Shown one piece after another: positions 10,722 through 22,760 of a stretch of 64,000 bases of DNA. This stretch comes from Cytidiella melzeri. Taxonomy: Eukaryota > Basidiomycota > Agaricomycetes > Polyporales > Irpicaceae. The stretch lies in contig JABYQR010000230.1 of assembly GCA_022592445.1 (NCBI GenBank), forward strand, positions 1 through 64,000. The letters run 5' to 3'. The translations under genes were made by a program, and so were the position numbers. Numbering within the stretch: position 1 is the stretch's first letter; the number at the start of each line of letters is the position of its first letter. The notes beneath the pieces are model-generated. The model saw only the letters and a program-made list of their open reading frames with translations. It was not told where the DNA came from and did not search any database.

Positions 10722-11093
10722 CAAAAGCACCACTACTAGATCTTGTCGGCCCCACACTGTGTAGTCTGTATTGTTACTATCTAAAATTCCTGTAGTACTT
10801 GTTTATTTCTGACAGTAGTAGTTGAACACAGCATGAGTGCACTGTTGAGCCGGTGTCTTTGGGGCTGATCCCCGTACAAGTCCTCGTCATGCATTACGAC
10901 CGGATGTATTAGGTTGGTTCTTTCGGAGAACAGCTCTGAATAATGGTCACTTGTAGACGCAGTGTAAGACGTAGCAGCCTCTTGTTAACGAATCATTTAT
11001 TTTGTCTCATGTAGTACAAAGGTGGTTCGGTTAGCCTGTGTATTTGAACCTTGTAGCGTGTCAGTGTACTGAGGAGAACGCTCAATACGAAAC
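10722..11093. other. Convergent 3' flank
   Basis: 372 bases between the stop of the secreted-protein gene and the stop of MMS19; presumably polyadenylation regions of both. Nothing else is seen. Confidence 0.5.
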
Positions 11094-14000
11094 TCACCAA
11101 GCTGTCCTAGAAAAGAGGGTTGCGACATGAGAAGCTACCCAAGAGATCAAACTGACAAGCCAACTTGCCTAGCTTCCACAGCTTCCGTTCTAACCACACG
11201 TTTCGGATCGTCCAAGGCTTTGGCCAGCTCTCGCAACACTAGCGCCTTCTGTGGATGTAGAATATCGTACCGCACAATGCTGGGTAAGACGGCAAGATAC
11301 TGCAGGGCTGCTTTTCGCACTCGCTACATCGATTGGCTCAGCATCGCGCGTGGTCTTGAGGAATCAAGAACTTACAACGGAACTTGTGCCCTCGGCCGTG
11401 CTATTCTTCAGCATGACTGATACCAGGCTGGTCGCGTGCTCCGCGATAATAGGTTGCTTTGAATTTGAATCTGCCACGGATAATAGGGTATCGATGACAT
11501 TCGCTCGAATCTTGTGATCCGGGAGACCGAGCCCACGCAGTAGCAAGGGAAGCAGCTGGTAAAACACCCTGCTAAGCAAAACGATGATGTGCTCATTGAG
11601 AACTTCTGCGTACCGACGGCATCTCATGTATATATGCAGATTTCGGGATCGATTTGATCAGCGAGGTTAGCGCAACCAAGTACGCATTCTGTCGGTCTGA
11701 GTCTGAGGGAAACAGTCTGAGCGACTGACAAAGCGGATAACGGAGGCACTTACCCTCTGAAGACTTGACTCCCGATATAATTTTCGGCAGCATGTTATTT
11801 GCGAAGCGTTGAGCAAAGAGCAGCTACACAGATTGTGATGAGTCAAACGAACATAAAAACAGGAGCATGCTAACCTTGACGATTGCATGGTTCTTCTTCG
11901 TGAGCACTGTGTCTTGCCGAACAATCTCTCCAATCGCTCGTGCAGCAGCCCAACTCACACTGCCATCTCCGAACAATTCGAACAAACGATCTGCGCAGGA
12001 TTGGGCTAGAGGATGTCCACGAATCAGCAAGCCTTTCGTAAACTATCGAGCAGTCATCAGTAGCTTTGACAGCAATCTAGTCTGACGGCTAACCCATGTC
12101 CACGTCGATATGGCCGTTTTTCGACGCTCAAGCGACAAACTTGCTTGCTTAACGTATGTAGCCCAGAAGGTATTGAGCTTGTTTGACATAAATTCGGACA
12201 GATCTAGAGTCCAATGTAACGGTAGTAGCAGACAGCGTACAACTCTGACTTACTATCAATTCGCTTGTTCAGTACTGCAGCGATGCAATGTTGTACAGCG
12301 TCGCGGTATACCATGCTGTCCCCGTGCTGAATGGTCCACTGTGACAAAGTGTCCAGAAAATCGCTTTCATTTAGAACAGGTAGTGCGACCTAGAGGTGCG
12401 ATCAGTCGAATAGCAAGAAGAAAGCTGGACCTGCAAAGAGCTCGTACCTCCTTATGTAAGGGTAAAATAGCTCCAGAGAATAGAACGACCAGAGTCTTTT
12501 GCAAGCCCGTCGCATCAGGCTGGAAGAAGGAATGAGACAATGACTGATGTAATGCGTGTGTGGACCCACAGAAAATGGAGCAAACTGCTTGTCTTCTGGT
12601 AGCTTGTGCTGCCCTTCAGCAATGCGTGTTGGCACCCCGGTCAAGTACGCATCAAATAGGGCTTTCACAAACGTCTCTTGTTTTCTGTTCACACAAGGTA
12701 TAAGTCAGAATTCTCTGGGCAATTTATCCACTCACCCTATAGACACAGTCTGCGTTATGAGCGTGATAATCTCAGCGGACACAGAGACAAGCCTGGGATC
12801 CGTAGCAACCATAGCGCTGCCATTTGATACCAGAGCGGAATAGAAATGGAGATTGTAGAGGCGAGGAATGAGTCGATCGCTGTATTTTGACACGTCCGCG
12901 TGTCCCAACTCGACTTTCTTGGCGAATCCGGCGGCCAGCGTTCGAAGTATGGAGTGAGCATACGCGGCAGTAGGTTCATGTTCATCATCAGTCATGGCAT
13001 TGGCCGCTGGAACACAGATGAGGTCAAGCTTCGTAGATAGCCGCACGACCAGCATCTCGAACAAGTCGGATTGTACACAGAGCCGTTTCAAGAAGGAAAG
13101 CGACCGCCAATATTTGAGACGCTCTGCGTCTGCAGCCCGTGAAGGAGCACGGTCGGGTAAGGAGGAGAACAAGAGTGGTAACGTGGTTTGAGACACATGA
13201 CGAGCGGAATTTGAGGAGAGAGTGATGAGAAGATCGAGAATAGCGTCACTAGTAGTCGTCAGGACTTGCATAGGAAGGCGCAACTCGAGAACGTTACCTC
13301 TTGTCTTCGTCTTCCAACGTTTCGTCGTTCGTGAGGACTTCGTTAACACTGTGCACAACGAAGCCAAGCTCCTCCTCAGTTAGGAGCCCAGGTATCAATG
13401 CCAGACCTTTCAACCCAGAAATTGCATAGACACACGAAGCAGCGTTTTTCAGTCCCACTGTGAACACGCCAAGTACCTCGTCTTTATATGGCAGTAAAGA
13501 AGGCGTCCCTCGCTCTGTGATGGCGCCACCCACGGAAGATTCACGAACAGCACCGACCAAGTCTGCCAGAAGTCCGAGTGTTGCTGCCCGATTCTGTGCT
13601 TCGTCGGGATTGAGGAAAAGCTGGACCAGATGAGGGACAGCTTGGGACAATGTGTACTTCGCCACCGATGCTGCACCTACAAGTGAGCTTCGATGTCTTC
13701 CTGCTATATGCATGACGCACGTACGCGTACTAGAAACAAAGACGCATATCACCTTGATCGCGTGTTTCGCCTGGTTTTTCTCTGGCTCCCTGAGGATTTT
13801 GATACATTCCTCACTTACGTCTTTGGCGAAGCCTTGTACATCTTCGTCCTGGGCAGTCTGGCTGTCGTGAGTGTCATAGATAGTGCGCACAAGGACTTGC
13901 GTCGTGTTCAGTGCAAGACTCTCAGTTTCTGGATCCGTGGGTTGGAAGATCTAGCAAGGGTGAGCGTGGAGGTCGGCATACGATTCGCGGGACTGACCTC

Positions 14001-15287
14001 CAATCGGAGCGTATTCCACAATTTACGTGCATGGTCCTTTGCAACTCCTAGGCCGTAGACTGGGAGGCAAACATCAAGCGTTTGCAGTGTATCTCTCTAG
14101 CATCCCGTTGAGTTTGAGGATAAGTGTTACGAGTAAGTTATCACCTTGGTAGCGGGAGAGCCAGCCGTGAGTTTCTCCTGAAAAAGTGGTATCGCCATAG
14201 GCCCAAAGGCTGGGGTCGCATTCAGGCAGTCCCTGCCCACACAGTGACGAAGTGTTATCAAATAGTGAACGGTGCGTCGTACCTTAACGCTTTTTTCAAG
14301 TCATCAGTAGTAATCCCGTAAGGGTCATCTGGAGGTGGCCGAAAGGTGATTGGGAAGTAGCAAAAGGTGATGTTGAACAGGTCCTGCAGGGAAAATTAGG
14401 TCAGCCCGTCAAGGCAACACATCCACCCACCTCTATGTGACGCGTAGTATCAAACTCGATGAGAAGTACACGTGCGATTGCAAAAGCGATCAGCAAATTG
14501 CGAGGATCCTTCTCGCCGTCTGCAAGGCTGATATACCCGGACAGGAATTCGGACCCCATCCCAATGAGCGCTACACAAGAGGTGTGAGGGATCGTGTTGG
14601 TTCGCGTGAAACACGGGAATCACCATCTCTGTGACGAGCGACCAGCCCGTCGATGATCCCATACACGACGAACCGCTGAGCTTGGACTAGAGCTTTCATC
14701 TTTACATAACGGAAGACACTGGTAGAATGAGGTCAGACGAGTCGAACAACTTTGCAATGAAATTCTTCACGCTTTGCTAACTTCGACTGCATCAGCTGCA
14801 GTAAAAGCGTCTTTGGAGACTAGAGCTTTTAACGCCTTCAAGGCGGGGATTATGGTGTCCGTGTCGTCCAGCTTTTCGCACATGAACGTCACTAGTACCC
14901 GGACTGACTCCTAGCTCAGCGCGTATAACGTCCCAAGTCATATCATGCCAGCTCACCCGACTGTCTGTTCAACTTGTCAGAGGGAGACTGATCTATGATC
15001 TGAGTCAATAATTCTACGCCTACGAGTCATATGTAAGCGTATGTACAAGCCACAGATGCGTGACAAACCCTTGTTGCGAACATCATCTTCTTCCGAGGTA
15101 AGATACTCCCCCAAGGCCTTGACCACATCAAGAATCGTCGCGTCGCCAGCAGAGATAGCTAGCAGTTATGTGAGAAGACTGCATGTGGCTGCAAAAGCGC
15201 AAAGGACGAACCCCGTACAATCTCGTCAATCTGGTTTTGTCTCTCAGTAGCAATCCACGTACGTACAGCACGTTCCACTGTTGACAT
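11094..15287 (-). CDS. MMS19: MMS19/Met18, cytosolic Fe-S cluster targeting protein
   Basis: HEAT-repeat scaffold of the cytosolic iron-sulfur assembly targeting complex (with Cia1 and Cia2), which delivers clusters to DNA polymerases, XPD and other nuclear Fe-S enzymes. The gene is a string of short exons. It starts at ATG 15287 (MSTVERAVRTW), and the first intron uses a GTTCGT donor. Recognisable family blocks, in order: ILDVVKALGEYLTSEEDDVR; VRVLVTFMCEKLDDTDTI; the block around FVVYGIIDGLVARHRDG; FCYFPITFRPPPDDPYGI; a central HEAT region (13.9-12.7 kb, including VPHLVQLFLNPDEAQNR); and the C-terminal LPSIVRYDILHPQK and KALDDPKRVVRTEAV. The last exon is only 13 nt (11094-11106). It joins exon end 11169 through a 62-nt GC-AG intron (donor GCAAGT) to give ...EARTAW-stop, matching the family C-terminus. 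The frame looks intact, but I did not resolve every central intron. Confidence 0.9.
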
Positions 15288-15686
15288 TGCGAGCAGTAGT
15301 GCTCAGTGGCGGTTCGAGAGCTGTAAGATGTTCAGCGATGCTGGTGGAAGTAGAGCACCTGAAATAAATAAATCCGTGAATCATACGCAAGCGCTAATCT
15401 CGTTTTATCTTATCGGCACACGGCCAGTCTTGGGTACGATTCTGAACATAGCAGACAGGAGAATAAATTCATTCAACCAAGTAATATTCCTGAGCGATGT
15501 CTAGATCGTATTAGCATAATCTACAACGTTATCAATATAAGTAAGTCGTGTGCGCAAATCATGCGAATTCCTAGGTGTTAATAGTGCGTCTTGAAGACCA
15601 AAGGCTGGGGTGAAGAGCGACGAGTGTAGTACACGGACAAGCAATTAACGGGCCGTGTTCCAACGATGGTGTTCGCTTGGTTTTGA
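15288..15686. other. Intergenic stretch
   Basis: 399 bases between the MMS19 start and the stop of the next minus-strand gene. It should hold the MMS19 promoter and the 3' end of the coiled-coil gene. No other feature is seen. Confidence 0.45.
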
Positions 15687-17036
15687 TCACGAGACGGCAG
15701 CGATGATAGTCTGCGTCCGCGTATTTGCTTCCAGCAGAGCATGCTCAAACGCTTGCAGATGTTCCTTGATAATTCTTCGTCCATCGACGCGAGTTCTGCT
15801 CGTCCGTGTTGGTGTACTTGGAACAGAGGGAACGACCGGTGTTCCTTCTCGGCTGTCCAATGCTCCTGCCTCCCACTTCTCTATCTTCACTCGACTCCGT
15901 TCTGCACTATCCCAGTCTGCTCTCCATCCACCCAATTTGTTCTTCAACGCACGAATCTTCCGCCCAGCCTCAGTTGTGGCAGCCGAGTTGACTTGTGTTT
16001 GCTCCGAGATGGTGGCGAGAGAGGAAGCGACAGTAGCGGTGAAGGTGCGGAAGTGAGAAAGCTGAGAGACAGTCGCTTTCGGGGTCGGTGGCCCGACGAC
16101 AGTGGGTGGCACCGTGAAGCTCGTTTTTGTTGGTGGAGGAGAATGTATGGCCGCTTCGTAATCGTCCTCCTCAAGTCGTGCTCTATCCTGCTCCAAATCG
16201 GCCTCCCAATCTGTACCATTCGAAAGACTTGTTGACTCAGGTTCTTCTCGTATCGCGTCGAGTGCTCTGCTGGATATGTCTTGTGAGCGCGCAGACTCTG
16301 GCTGTTTGTCCTCTACTATCAGGTCGTCGAGTTCGTCGAGGTGTCCTAACACCTCATTCCCACCAATTTCCCCAGCGATACGCCTAAACTCCCGCTCATA
16401 CTCCAGCAGCTCCCGCACTTGACCCTCTCGCTCCCGCACGGTATCGTCTATCCTTCGAATCATGTCGGATGCCAGTCTTTCCAGATTCGGTTGCCCTCCC
16501 TGGTCTGCATCGAGTCGACGTAGTTGCAAGATGAATTTGTCTGTGGATTCGAGGTCTTCTGCGAGAACGGCCATCGGATCCTGCTCTGGCACTCTCGTCT
16601 GACTGGGTGATTTCGACGGTGCCTCGAACGCGGGATCCAAGTCTAATGGGGTATCCGGGCCATAATCGTCTGCCTCGACTGGCTGCGCAGACGACCCGAA
16701 TGCCTGCGCTAACGACTCTCCGCCGTCTGGAGGGGCGACGTTGTCCTCTGCTTGCTCAGACTCGTCTATCCCTTGCGCGCCTTCATCATACTCTATCCCC
16801 AGCTCCTCTGCGAGCAGCTTTGATCCTCCTGATTCCGGCATTAGAGCATACGCAAGCTCATGTGCCAGTGAGTGCATTCCATGTCCTGCATCGTCATCGA
16901 AAGGCTCGGTGAGGGCTGTGGCACGCGTTGTGGCTGGCGAACGCTGGCCGTTTATGCTCGGTACCCTGCGTGATGAGGACTTCTTGAAATGAGAGCTAGA
17001 TCCAGAGAACACGTCGTTGTCGTGGTAAGCAGTCAT
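15687..17036 (-). CDS. Conserved-looking coiled-coil protein of unknown function
   Basis: Single exon, 449 codons from ATG 17036 (MTAYHDNDVF); upstream in-frame codons lack an ATG. The N-terminus is Ser-rich. There follows a well-ordered block (MHSLAHELAYALMPE, then SKLLAEELGIEYDEGAQGI), an acidic linker, a helical region with heptad-like spacing (LERLASDMIRRIDDTVRERE, LLEYEREFRRIAGEIGG), and a second helical region near residues 320-400 (LATISEQTQVNSAATTEAGRKIRALKNKL) ending in a basic helix (VDGRRIIKEHLQAFEHALLE). No membrane segment or catalytic motif is seen. The length and ordered blocks argue for a real gene. It could be a structural or trafficking adaptor, but nothing in the sequence decides this. 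Confidence 0.8.
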   Translation of the reverse strand: MTAYHDNDVFSGSSSHFKKSSSRRVPSINGQRSPATTRATALTEPFDDDAGHGMHSLAHELAYALMPESGGSKLLAEELGIEYDEGAQGIDESEQAEDNVAPPDGGESLAQAFGSSAQPVEADDYGPDTPLDLDPAFEAPSKSPSQTRVPEQDPMAVLAEDLESTDKFILQLRRLDADQGGQPNLERLASDMIRRIDDTVREREGQVRELLEYEREFRRIAGEIGGNEVLGHLDELDDLIVEDKQPESARSQDISSRALDAIREEPESTSLSNGTDWEADLEQDRARLEEDDYEAAIHSPPPTKTSFTVPPTVVGPPTPKATVSQLSHFRTFTATVASSLATISEQTQVNSAATTEAGRKIRALKNKLGGWRADWDSAERSRVKIEKWEAGALDSREGTPVVPSVPSTPTRTSRTRVDGRRIIKEHLQAFEHALLEANTRTQTIIAAVS

Positions 17037-17533
17037 CTGTAGGTGTTTATCCACAATATTATGTGCGAGAGCTCGAGAAGAGGGATAGCAAGGACAGGCC
17101 GCAGTCGTGGTGGCAACGAATGGACCCAGTAGCGCGTTTAAAGCCGCCAGTGAATGTGAATCGACCGCAGAAACTTTGTTCTTTCAGCCACGGGAGGCTC
17201 TTCTGTGCAGCTTTTCAATGACTACTTAAGATCTGGGCCATTAGAATACTGGCCACCATTTGGTTAGAAAGGCAGGTCTTTGTGCGAGAACGCGAGATTA
17301 AGCCGATGGTTTCCGTTGCTGAAACATAACAAGCTGAAACCCAAATCACCATTGATTTTCTTATACTCACTGTCTGTACCCAGATCCAACCAGGCCCAAG
17401 CTATATTTTTGCAGCAACCAATTCTGTCAATGGTACTTTGCCTTTGAATCTGTACGCGTCTAAGCTAAGGAAGCGCGCGACCTGTGTTAGTCTCCCACCG
17501 CGATGCGCAGCTCAATCTGTTTCGCCATTTTGA
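17037..17533. other. Divergent promoter region
   Basis: 497 bases between the minus-strand coiled-coil gene and the plus-strand NBR1-like gene. No TATA box stands out, and no RNA gene or repeat is seen. Confidence 0.5.
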
Positions 17534-20500
17534 ATGTCGTCAAGATATGCACAGTCCGACTTTGACTGGGCCGAATCTCGTCCAGACAAACCTCTAGTCG
17601 TAAAATGCAACTACGAAGGAGTGAACAAGAGGATCACATTCGGTTCCAGTCGCATATGCACTTACGACCTCCTGAGGCATCGGGTAAGCCACTCGCCTTG
17701 TGCGCGACCCGGGCATGTGCATTGAACTATCAGCTCTCAGGTCGAACAATGCTTTGCTGTTCTGCCCACAGCATACGCGATCACCTACACAGACGATGAT
17801 GGAGAGACCACAGACATCAACACCGAGAGCGATCTCACGGAGGCCATTCGGTACTTCCATCCGGGAGATGACCCACCATTGTCGTCTGCTGCGTCCATTC
17901 TCTCTGGCCGCAGCTTTGGGAGAGGGAAAATCACGCTGCGGGTCAAAATTTCCGTCGATTACGACGGTCCCAGTCTCTCAGATACGTCGTCACTTGCGAG
18001 CAGAGAAGAGTTCGAATCGCGGAATGGGAGCGAATTTTCATTGTCGTTCAGTGCACCCGTAGCTGGCAGCGAAATTGACGACGACTCCGTGACGGTCAGC
18101 TCGAAGGACATGGGCTCCAAATACGACAGCTATCGCACACGCGGCGGTGCACGAACGATCCAATCTGGGCCAAGTCGAGAGCCGCTAGTGCAGAAACCGT
18201 CGACTGCGGAGAACGATTGGGACTCTGAGACTGTCTCTAGCGTTCCGCAGTCGTTGTCATTCACTGGCAGTAGTCTACCTGCAATCGAAGATGGGGACGA
18301 ATCACTTTCCGAGGCATTCCAGGCAGAGACAGCTCCGATCACCTCGCCATCGCCTTTGTCAACGGAACGTGGGGCAGCATGGTTGCGAGAGCAGAACTCC
18401 CGGACACTCAAGTCTTTGCTGGGTGGTCCTCGTGTGCCGTCTGAAATGGATGAGTTCTCACTGAATGACACAGGATCGATCATGAGCGGAGAGCTCGCGC
18501 TGCAAAAGGACCAGCGGGGAAAGTTTTACTATGCTTACACCTCTGGTAGCTCCTCGAACGACGCTTCTAGCATTCTGTATGAAGTAGATGGCAGCGGCAT
18601 GGACGTCGCTGACTTGGACGAGCGTGATCACCGCCCAACTTCCAGGGACATGAGGTGGTTTCAGGAGCAAGCTCAGCTCACAAAGGTGCATAGCGAACCG
18701 CTACCGCCCCAATCAACGTCAAATGTACACTCCGCCAACCACCGTTCGTATTCAGAACCGGTGATCTCGCGAGAGGATATACCTCCGGATATTCCACCAG
18801 AGCTACTCCAATTCATTGGAGGCTCTGTACCTCTGCCACCTCCACAGAATCCTACAGACTGTTCCAACTGTGGCGCTCTGTTGGAGGCATTCCGATACGT
18901 TTGCGCTACCTGCGGCGAGAAAGATCCTCCTACTAAAGCTGCTGCTCGTAGCCCAAACGGTAGATCCCACAACCACAAAGGAAAAGACAAAGACATCTCT
19001 CCCTTCTCTTCGACTTCAGATTTTGCATACCCACCGCGCCCACCTCCGTCGATATCGCCCTCCGTGTCATCCTGGACCTTACTCGCAAGTGATAGCGGGG
19101 ACCCCTTTCACGACAATAAAGCTGTCAACAGTCACAAACCACTCCCAGCACTCCCACAATCGACACCCTCACCTGGGTCTTCCCCTTCAAGCCTCACAGT
19201 GTTGGGTGTCAATATAGGCAGTGGACGTTCAACTGCTTCTGGAGAAGCTGGCTACGAGCTGTGTCATATGTGTATAGAGACCGTCGGTGTGCTGCATGCA
19301 CTCGAATCGTGTATTGCTCCTGGTTCGTCGCCTAAACCTGGAGAGTGGCCGCCCTCGCCGGAGGACCAACAGCGAGCGTTCTCCGCGTGGAGGCGGACTG
19401 CGTCTGTGAAGGGTCAGCTTCGGCATGCGTATATAGAGAAAGTTTGGGGGCCTTCAGGCTGGGACGACGTCGGTATGTCCTTTGGCTTGTCCTTTGCTTA
19501 TCATCTATTTGACAGCGGGCTTCGTCCATAGAACACGACGATCACTTGACCGTCAAATGTTCGACATGCCCAAGTACCATTGTGGGTAAACGGTACAAAT
19601 GCGCTATGTGCGACAACTTCAATTTGTGCAAGGCGTGCTATAGGTAATAATCCCTGATTTGTGCTTGTACTTGGACTGATAGCACCGAATCCTCTCTAGC
19701 CAAGTGCACGAGATCCATCCGTCCCATGCATTTTTGCTGATCTTGGAGAAACCTCTCAGATCGCAGAGTGAGCCAACGATTGAGCTCCCTACCTTGACTC
19801 CTGACGAATCAGGTGAACTCTGTAAGTGCCACCAAGACCTAGCTTCTTTGCGCCAGCTAAATCATGCGTCGAAGCCATGACCCATCTTGGCGTCAAGTGT
19901 TTCCAGTAAGCATCTATGCGTCCAGTTCCGAGGCACTTTCCTGACGATGTTCTTAGCTGCTTGCGAGATATCGTTGGCGCACGGTTCCATTGCGCCATCT
20001 GCTCTTCTATAGACATCTGCTCGAATTGCGAATCTGCTGGACTGCCCGGGAACCTCGATTCTACTGACGACGGGCATAATTCCGCACATATCATGATCAA
20101 GGTGTGCAACGTGCGTTCGATAGCTAGTGCTGATTTGCTGAGGGTTCGTTCTTCTTTCAAAGATACCTTACCCGCTTCCGTTGGAGGAGTTAGAATCTGC
20201 GAGCCGAACTGCTAAACAGCTATGGCGAAAAGATGCACCCACCATTGAAGACGATAATCCACGTCAGCGACGGGATTCATACGTGTCTTCGTCGTATACA
20301 CGTACCGTCATGGGCTACTCATCGTTTAGTCTGACGTCTTTACCGGTTGCTAGTGTCACAGATGATCATGGAATTCTATGCAAGAACTGTCGTAGGGTGA
20401 GTACACACAACCCTTTTGCACCTGCTTTTTGGATTCCAGCATTTGTGCAGTCAATCATGGGTGTCCGATATCAATGTGCCATGTGTCCATCTAAAGCTAG

Positions 20501-21175
20501 CGGATACAACCTCGTAAGTCATGTCATGTCTTACTCTTGCAGTGAACCAACGGAGGATTTATGTTGTTGCAGTGCTCGGATTGTGAGGCTCATTCGTATG
20601 CAATACACGATCCTATGCACATATTCTTCAAGCTCCCTCGGCCCGTAGACAAGCCGATCGAATTTGACTCTCTACCAATACTGCAAGTCATCCCTCCTCC
20701 GGTAATCATGGTATACTCACTCAGGCGTGACGTTGTGTAGATATCGAGTTCCAGCTGGACCACCTGGTGGCGTATACAGCAGAGAGCGTCCGAAAGGTGC
20801 GCAATACCATCTTATCAAAGTCTTTCAACCGTCTCATCGCATAATTCAGAGTATCTCCGCGAAGTTACGCATAACTCTGCGGTGTGCGATCGTTGCATGA
20901 CTCGCATATGTGGAGAATGGTTCCGCTGTGTGTACTGTCCCAAGGACCTGTGCGATGCTTGCGAGGCAGTTGACACACACGACGACACTCACTTTTTTGT
21001 GGTCTTCAAGTCTCTTGTGCGTATCCTGCTTCTTGTTGTACAGAACACAGAACTGATTGTTGCTTGCTGGTGTGTTGGGTAGATTGATATGCCGCGTTTC
21101 AGGGAGTTTGCACGACTCGACGATGAAGCTCATCCCCCACCACCTATCGTGCCACATGCGGTCTACCGGTCATAA
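17534..21175 (+). CDS. NBR1: NBR1-like protein: PB1 domain plus multiple ZZ zinc fingers
   Basis: Probable selective-autophagy receptor of the NBR1/p62 class. Exon 1 (17534-17683) and the start of exon 2 encode a PB1 domain (about residues 18-95: LVVKCNYEGVNKRITF ... YTDDDGETTDINTESDLTEAI, with the acidic OPCA-type patch). Exon 2 (17741-19472) then encodes a long low-complexity Ser/Pro-rich region and a short CxxC pair (CSNCGALLEAFRYVCATCG). Four ZZ-type fingers follow: VKCSTCPSTIVGKRYKCAMC; GVKCFHCLRDIVGARFHC; ILCKNCRRSIMGVRYQC; and AVCDRCMTRICGEWFRC. Each ends in a His-bearing segment. Exons continue 19532-19643, 19700-19821, 19875-19905, 19957-20101, 20163-20396, 20451-20513, 20573-20682, 20741-20796, 20850-21016 and 21083-21175. 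The intron 20683-20740 needs a GC donor (GCAAGT) to stay in frame (LPI-LYRVPAGPP). The protein stops soon after the last ZZ with no four-tryptophan (FW/NBR1) domain, which is unusual for an NBR1. Autophagy function is inferred from the PB1+ZZ architecture only. Confidence 0.8.
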
Positions 21176-21433
21176 TGACCAGCGCGTTTTGGGAATTACA
21201 CATTCACGGCTACACCGGGTCTCATTTACACTTTGCGCCTTTACTTGGGAAAGTTGCGTTCCATCGCTGAGCAATTGCGCTCTGTATATTTAGTGAACGC
21301 GATACCTCAACTAACACATCCAGACATTGTAATCATCATGTATGCAGTGAATTTTATGTCGCGGGCAGCATACAAAGCATGATCATATGCAATGAATGAT
21401 AGCAGTAAAAAGTCAAAAGTAATACAACATCGC

Positions 21434-22579
21434 CTACTGCTCCGCCCGCTGTCTCCTCCTGACATCCCTCTCCTCCGCGATCGTAAGTTTGATGCCCTTA
21501 CCACGAGGAAGCGAAACCCAAGGCTTGGTGCCCTCGCCGATGACGAAGATGTTTGTTATCCTGATGAGCTGGGTTGAGTGTGGTTTCCGAGAATAGAATT
21601 CACAGGAACGTACCGCGTAGCAAACGAGCGATCAAGAGAGTCTTTGACGTGAATGATATCGAAGCCACCCATGTGCTTCTCGCGGTGAGTGATAACACCG
21701 ACACGACCCATGTTGCGACCACCAGTGATCATGACAAGGTTACCCGTCTCGAACTTGATGAAGTCGGTGATTTTGCCGGTCTCAAACTCGTACTTCACGG
21801 TGTCGTTAACCTTGACCAAGGGATCGGGGTAGCGGATGGTGCGACCATCGTGTGTGGTGATGTAGGGAACACCCTTGGCTCCAACCGCAACCTTCTTGAC
21901 CTTGAGAAGTTTGTAGGTAGCTTCCTCAGCAGAGATGCGGTGGATGGCAAAGCGACCCTTGACGTCGTATACGAGACGGAAGTGCTCCCCGGATTTCTCA
22001 ATAGAGATGACATCTGTAGCAACACAAAATCAGCAACCGCCACTATTGTCCACAGGATCGCAACCCACCCATGAAGCCAGCAGGGTATGTGGGGTCGGTC
22101 CTGACCTTCTGGTCGACCTTGATCAAGCGCTGCATGACAATGGAAAGGACCTCCTTGCCCGTCAATGCATACTTCAGCCTGTTACGAATGAAAATGGTGA
22201 GAGGGAGTGATTCCCGAAGTTTGTGAGGTCCAGGAGAGGGGCGAGGAGCCTGTCGACATGATCAACAGAGATGTCTCAAGAGCACAATTTCGAAGCGCAC
22301 ATAGGTACCGCTCAGCTTGTCGAGCATCCATGCTGAGGGAGCGGCGAGACGCTTCAAGTGCTTTTTGGGTCCTCGGGCCTATGAAATCAATGCAAAGAAT
22401 GTTCAGCAACAGTTACGAAGAGTCCCAAACGGTGCCCAGAAGGTCGGTCGCCCAAGTACATCCAATTTTGACTGGCAGCATCCACCCCTCCTGGCAAACT
22501 CGATACTCCGCTCGACACTACAGACCTCTCCGTAGACCTTCTGGGCAGCGGTTCAAACTGTTGATAGCGTACTGACCAT
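21434..22579 (-). CDS. RPS4: 40S ribosomal protein S4 (eS4)
   Basis: Small-subunit ribosomal protein eS4. Five exons: 22579-22577 (the ATG alone), 22378-22301, 22249-22069, 22013-21614 and 21560-21434, giving 262 residues, the usual length. The sequence begins [15 protein letters not shown], continues with the S4-type RNA-binding part ([15 protein letters not shown]), the central domain ([37 protein letters not shown]) and the KOW motif ([20 protein letters not shown]), and ends [18 protein letters not shown]...RAEQ. The first intron (about 198 nt, donor GTCAGT) splits the start codon from the rest, a layout typical of highly expressed ribosomal protein genes, where the first intron often carries expression-enhancing signals. 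All splice phases agree. Confidence 0.95.
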
Positions 22580-22760
22580 GATGGTGTGCTTGCGGGCTTG
22601 ATGTTGTCGACGGCGGCCTTGGGGTACGAAATTCGGACGCCCAAGATTTGGCGGTCGCACCAAAGATGGTAATAAATCACGTGCCGCTGGTGCGTGACCG
22701 TGAGTCGTATCACCATGATTGCAGCCTTGCTGCACGCCTGTCCATTACACCCCACTTGAG

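Noticed and set aside
20683..20743. Apparent frameshift in the NBR1-like gene between LPILQVIPPP and YRVPAGPP
   Set aside because: With the GT donor at 20702 the frames do not join, but the GCAAGT donor at 20683 and the acceptor at 20740 restore LPI-LYRVPAGPP exactly, so a GC-AG intron explains it.
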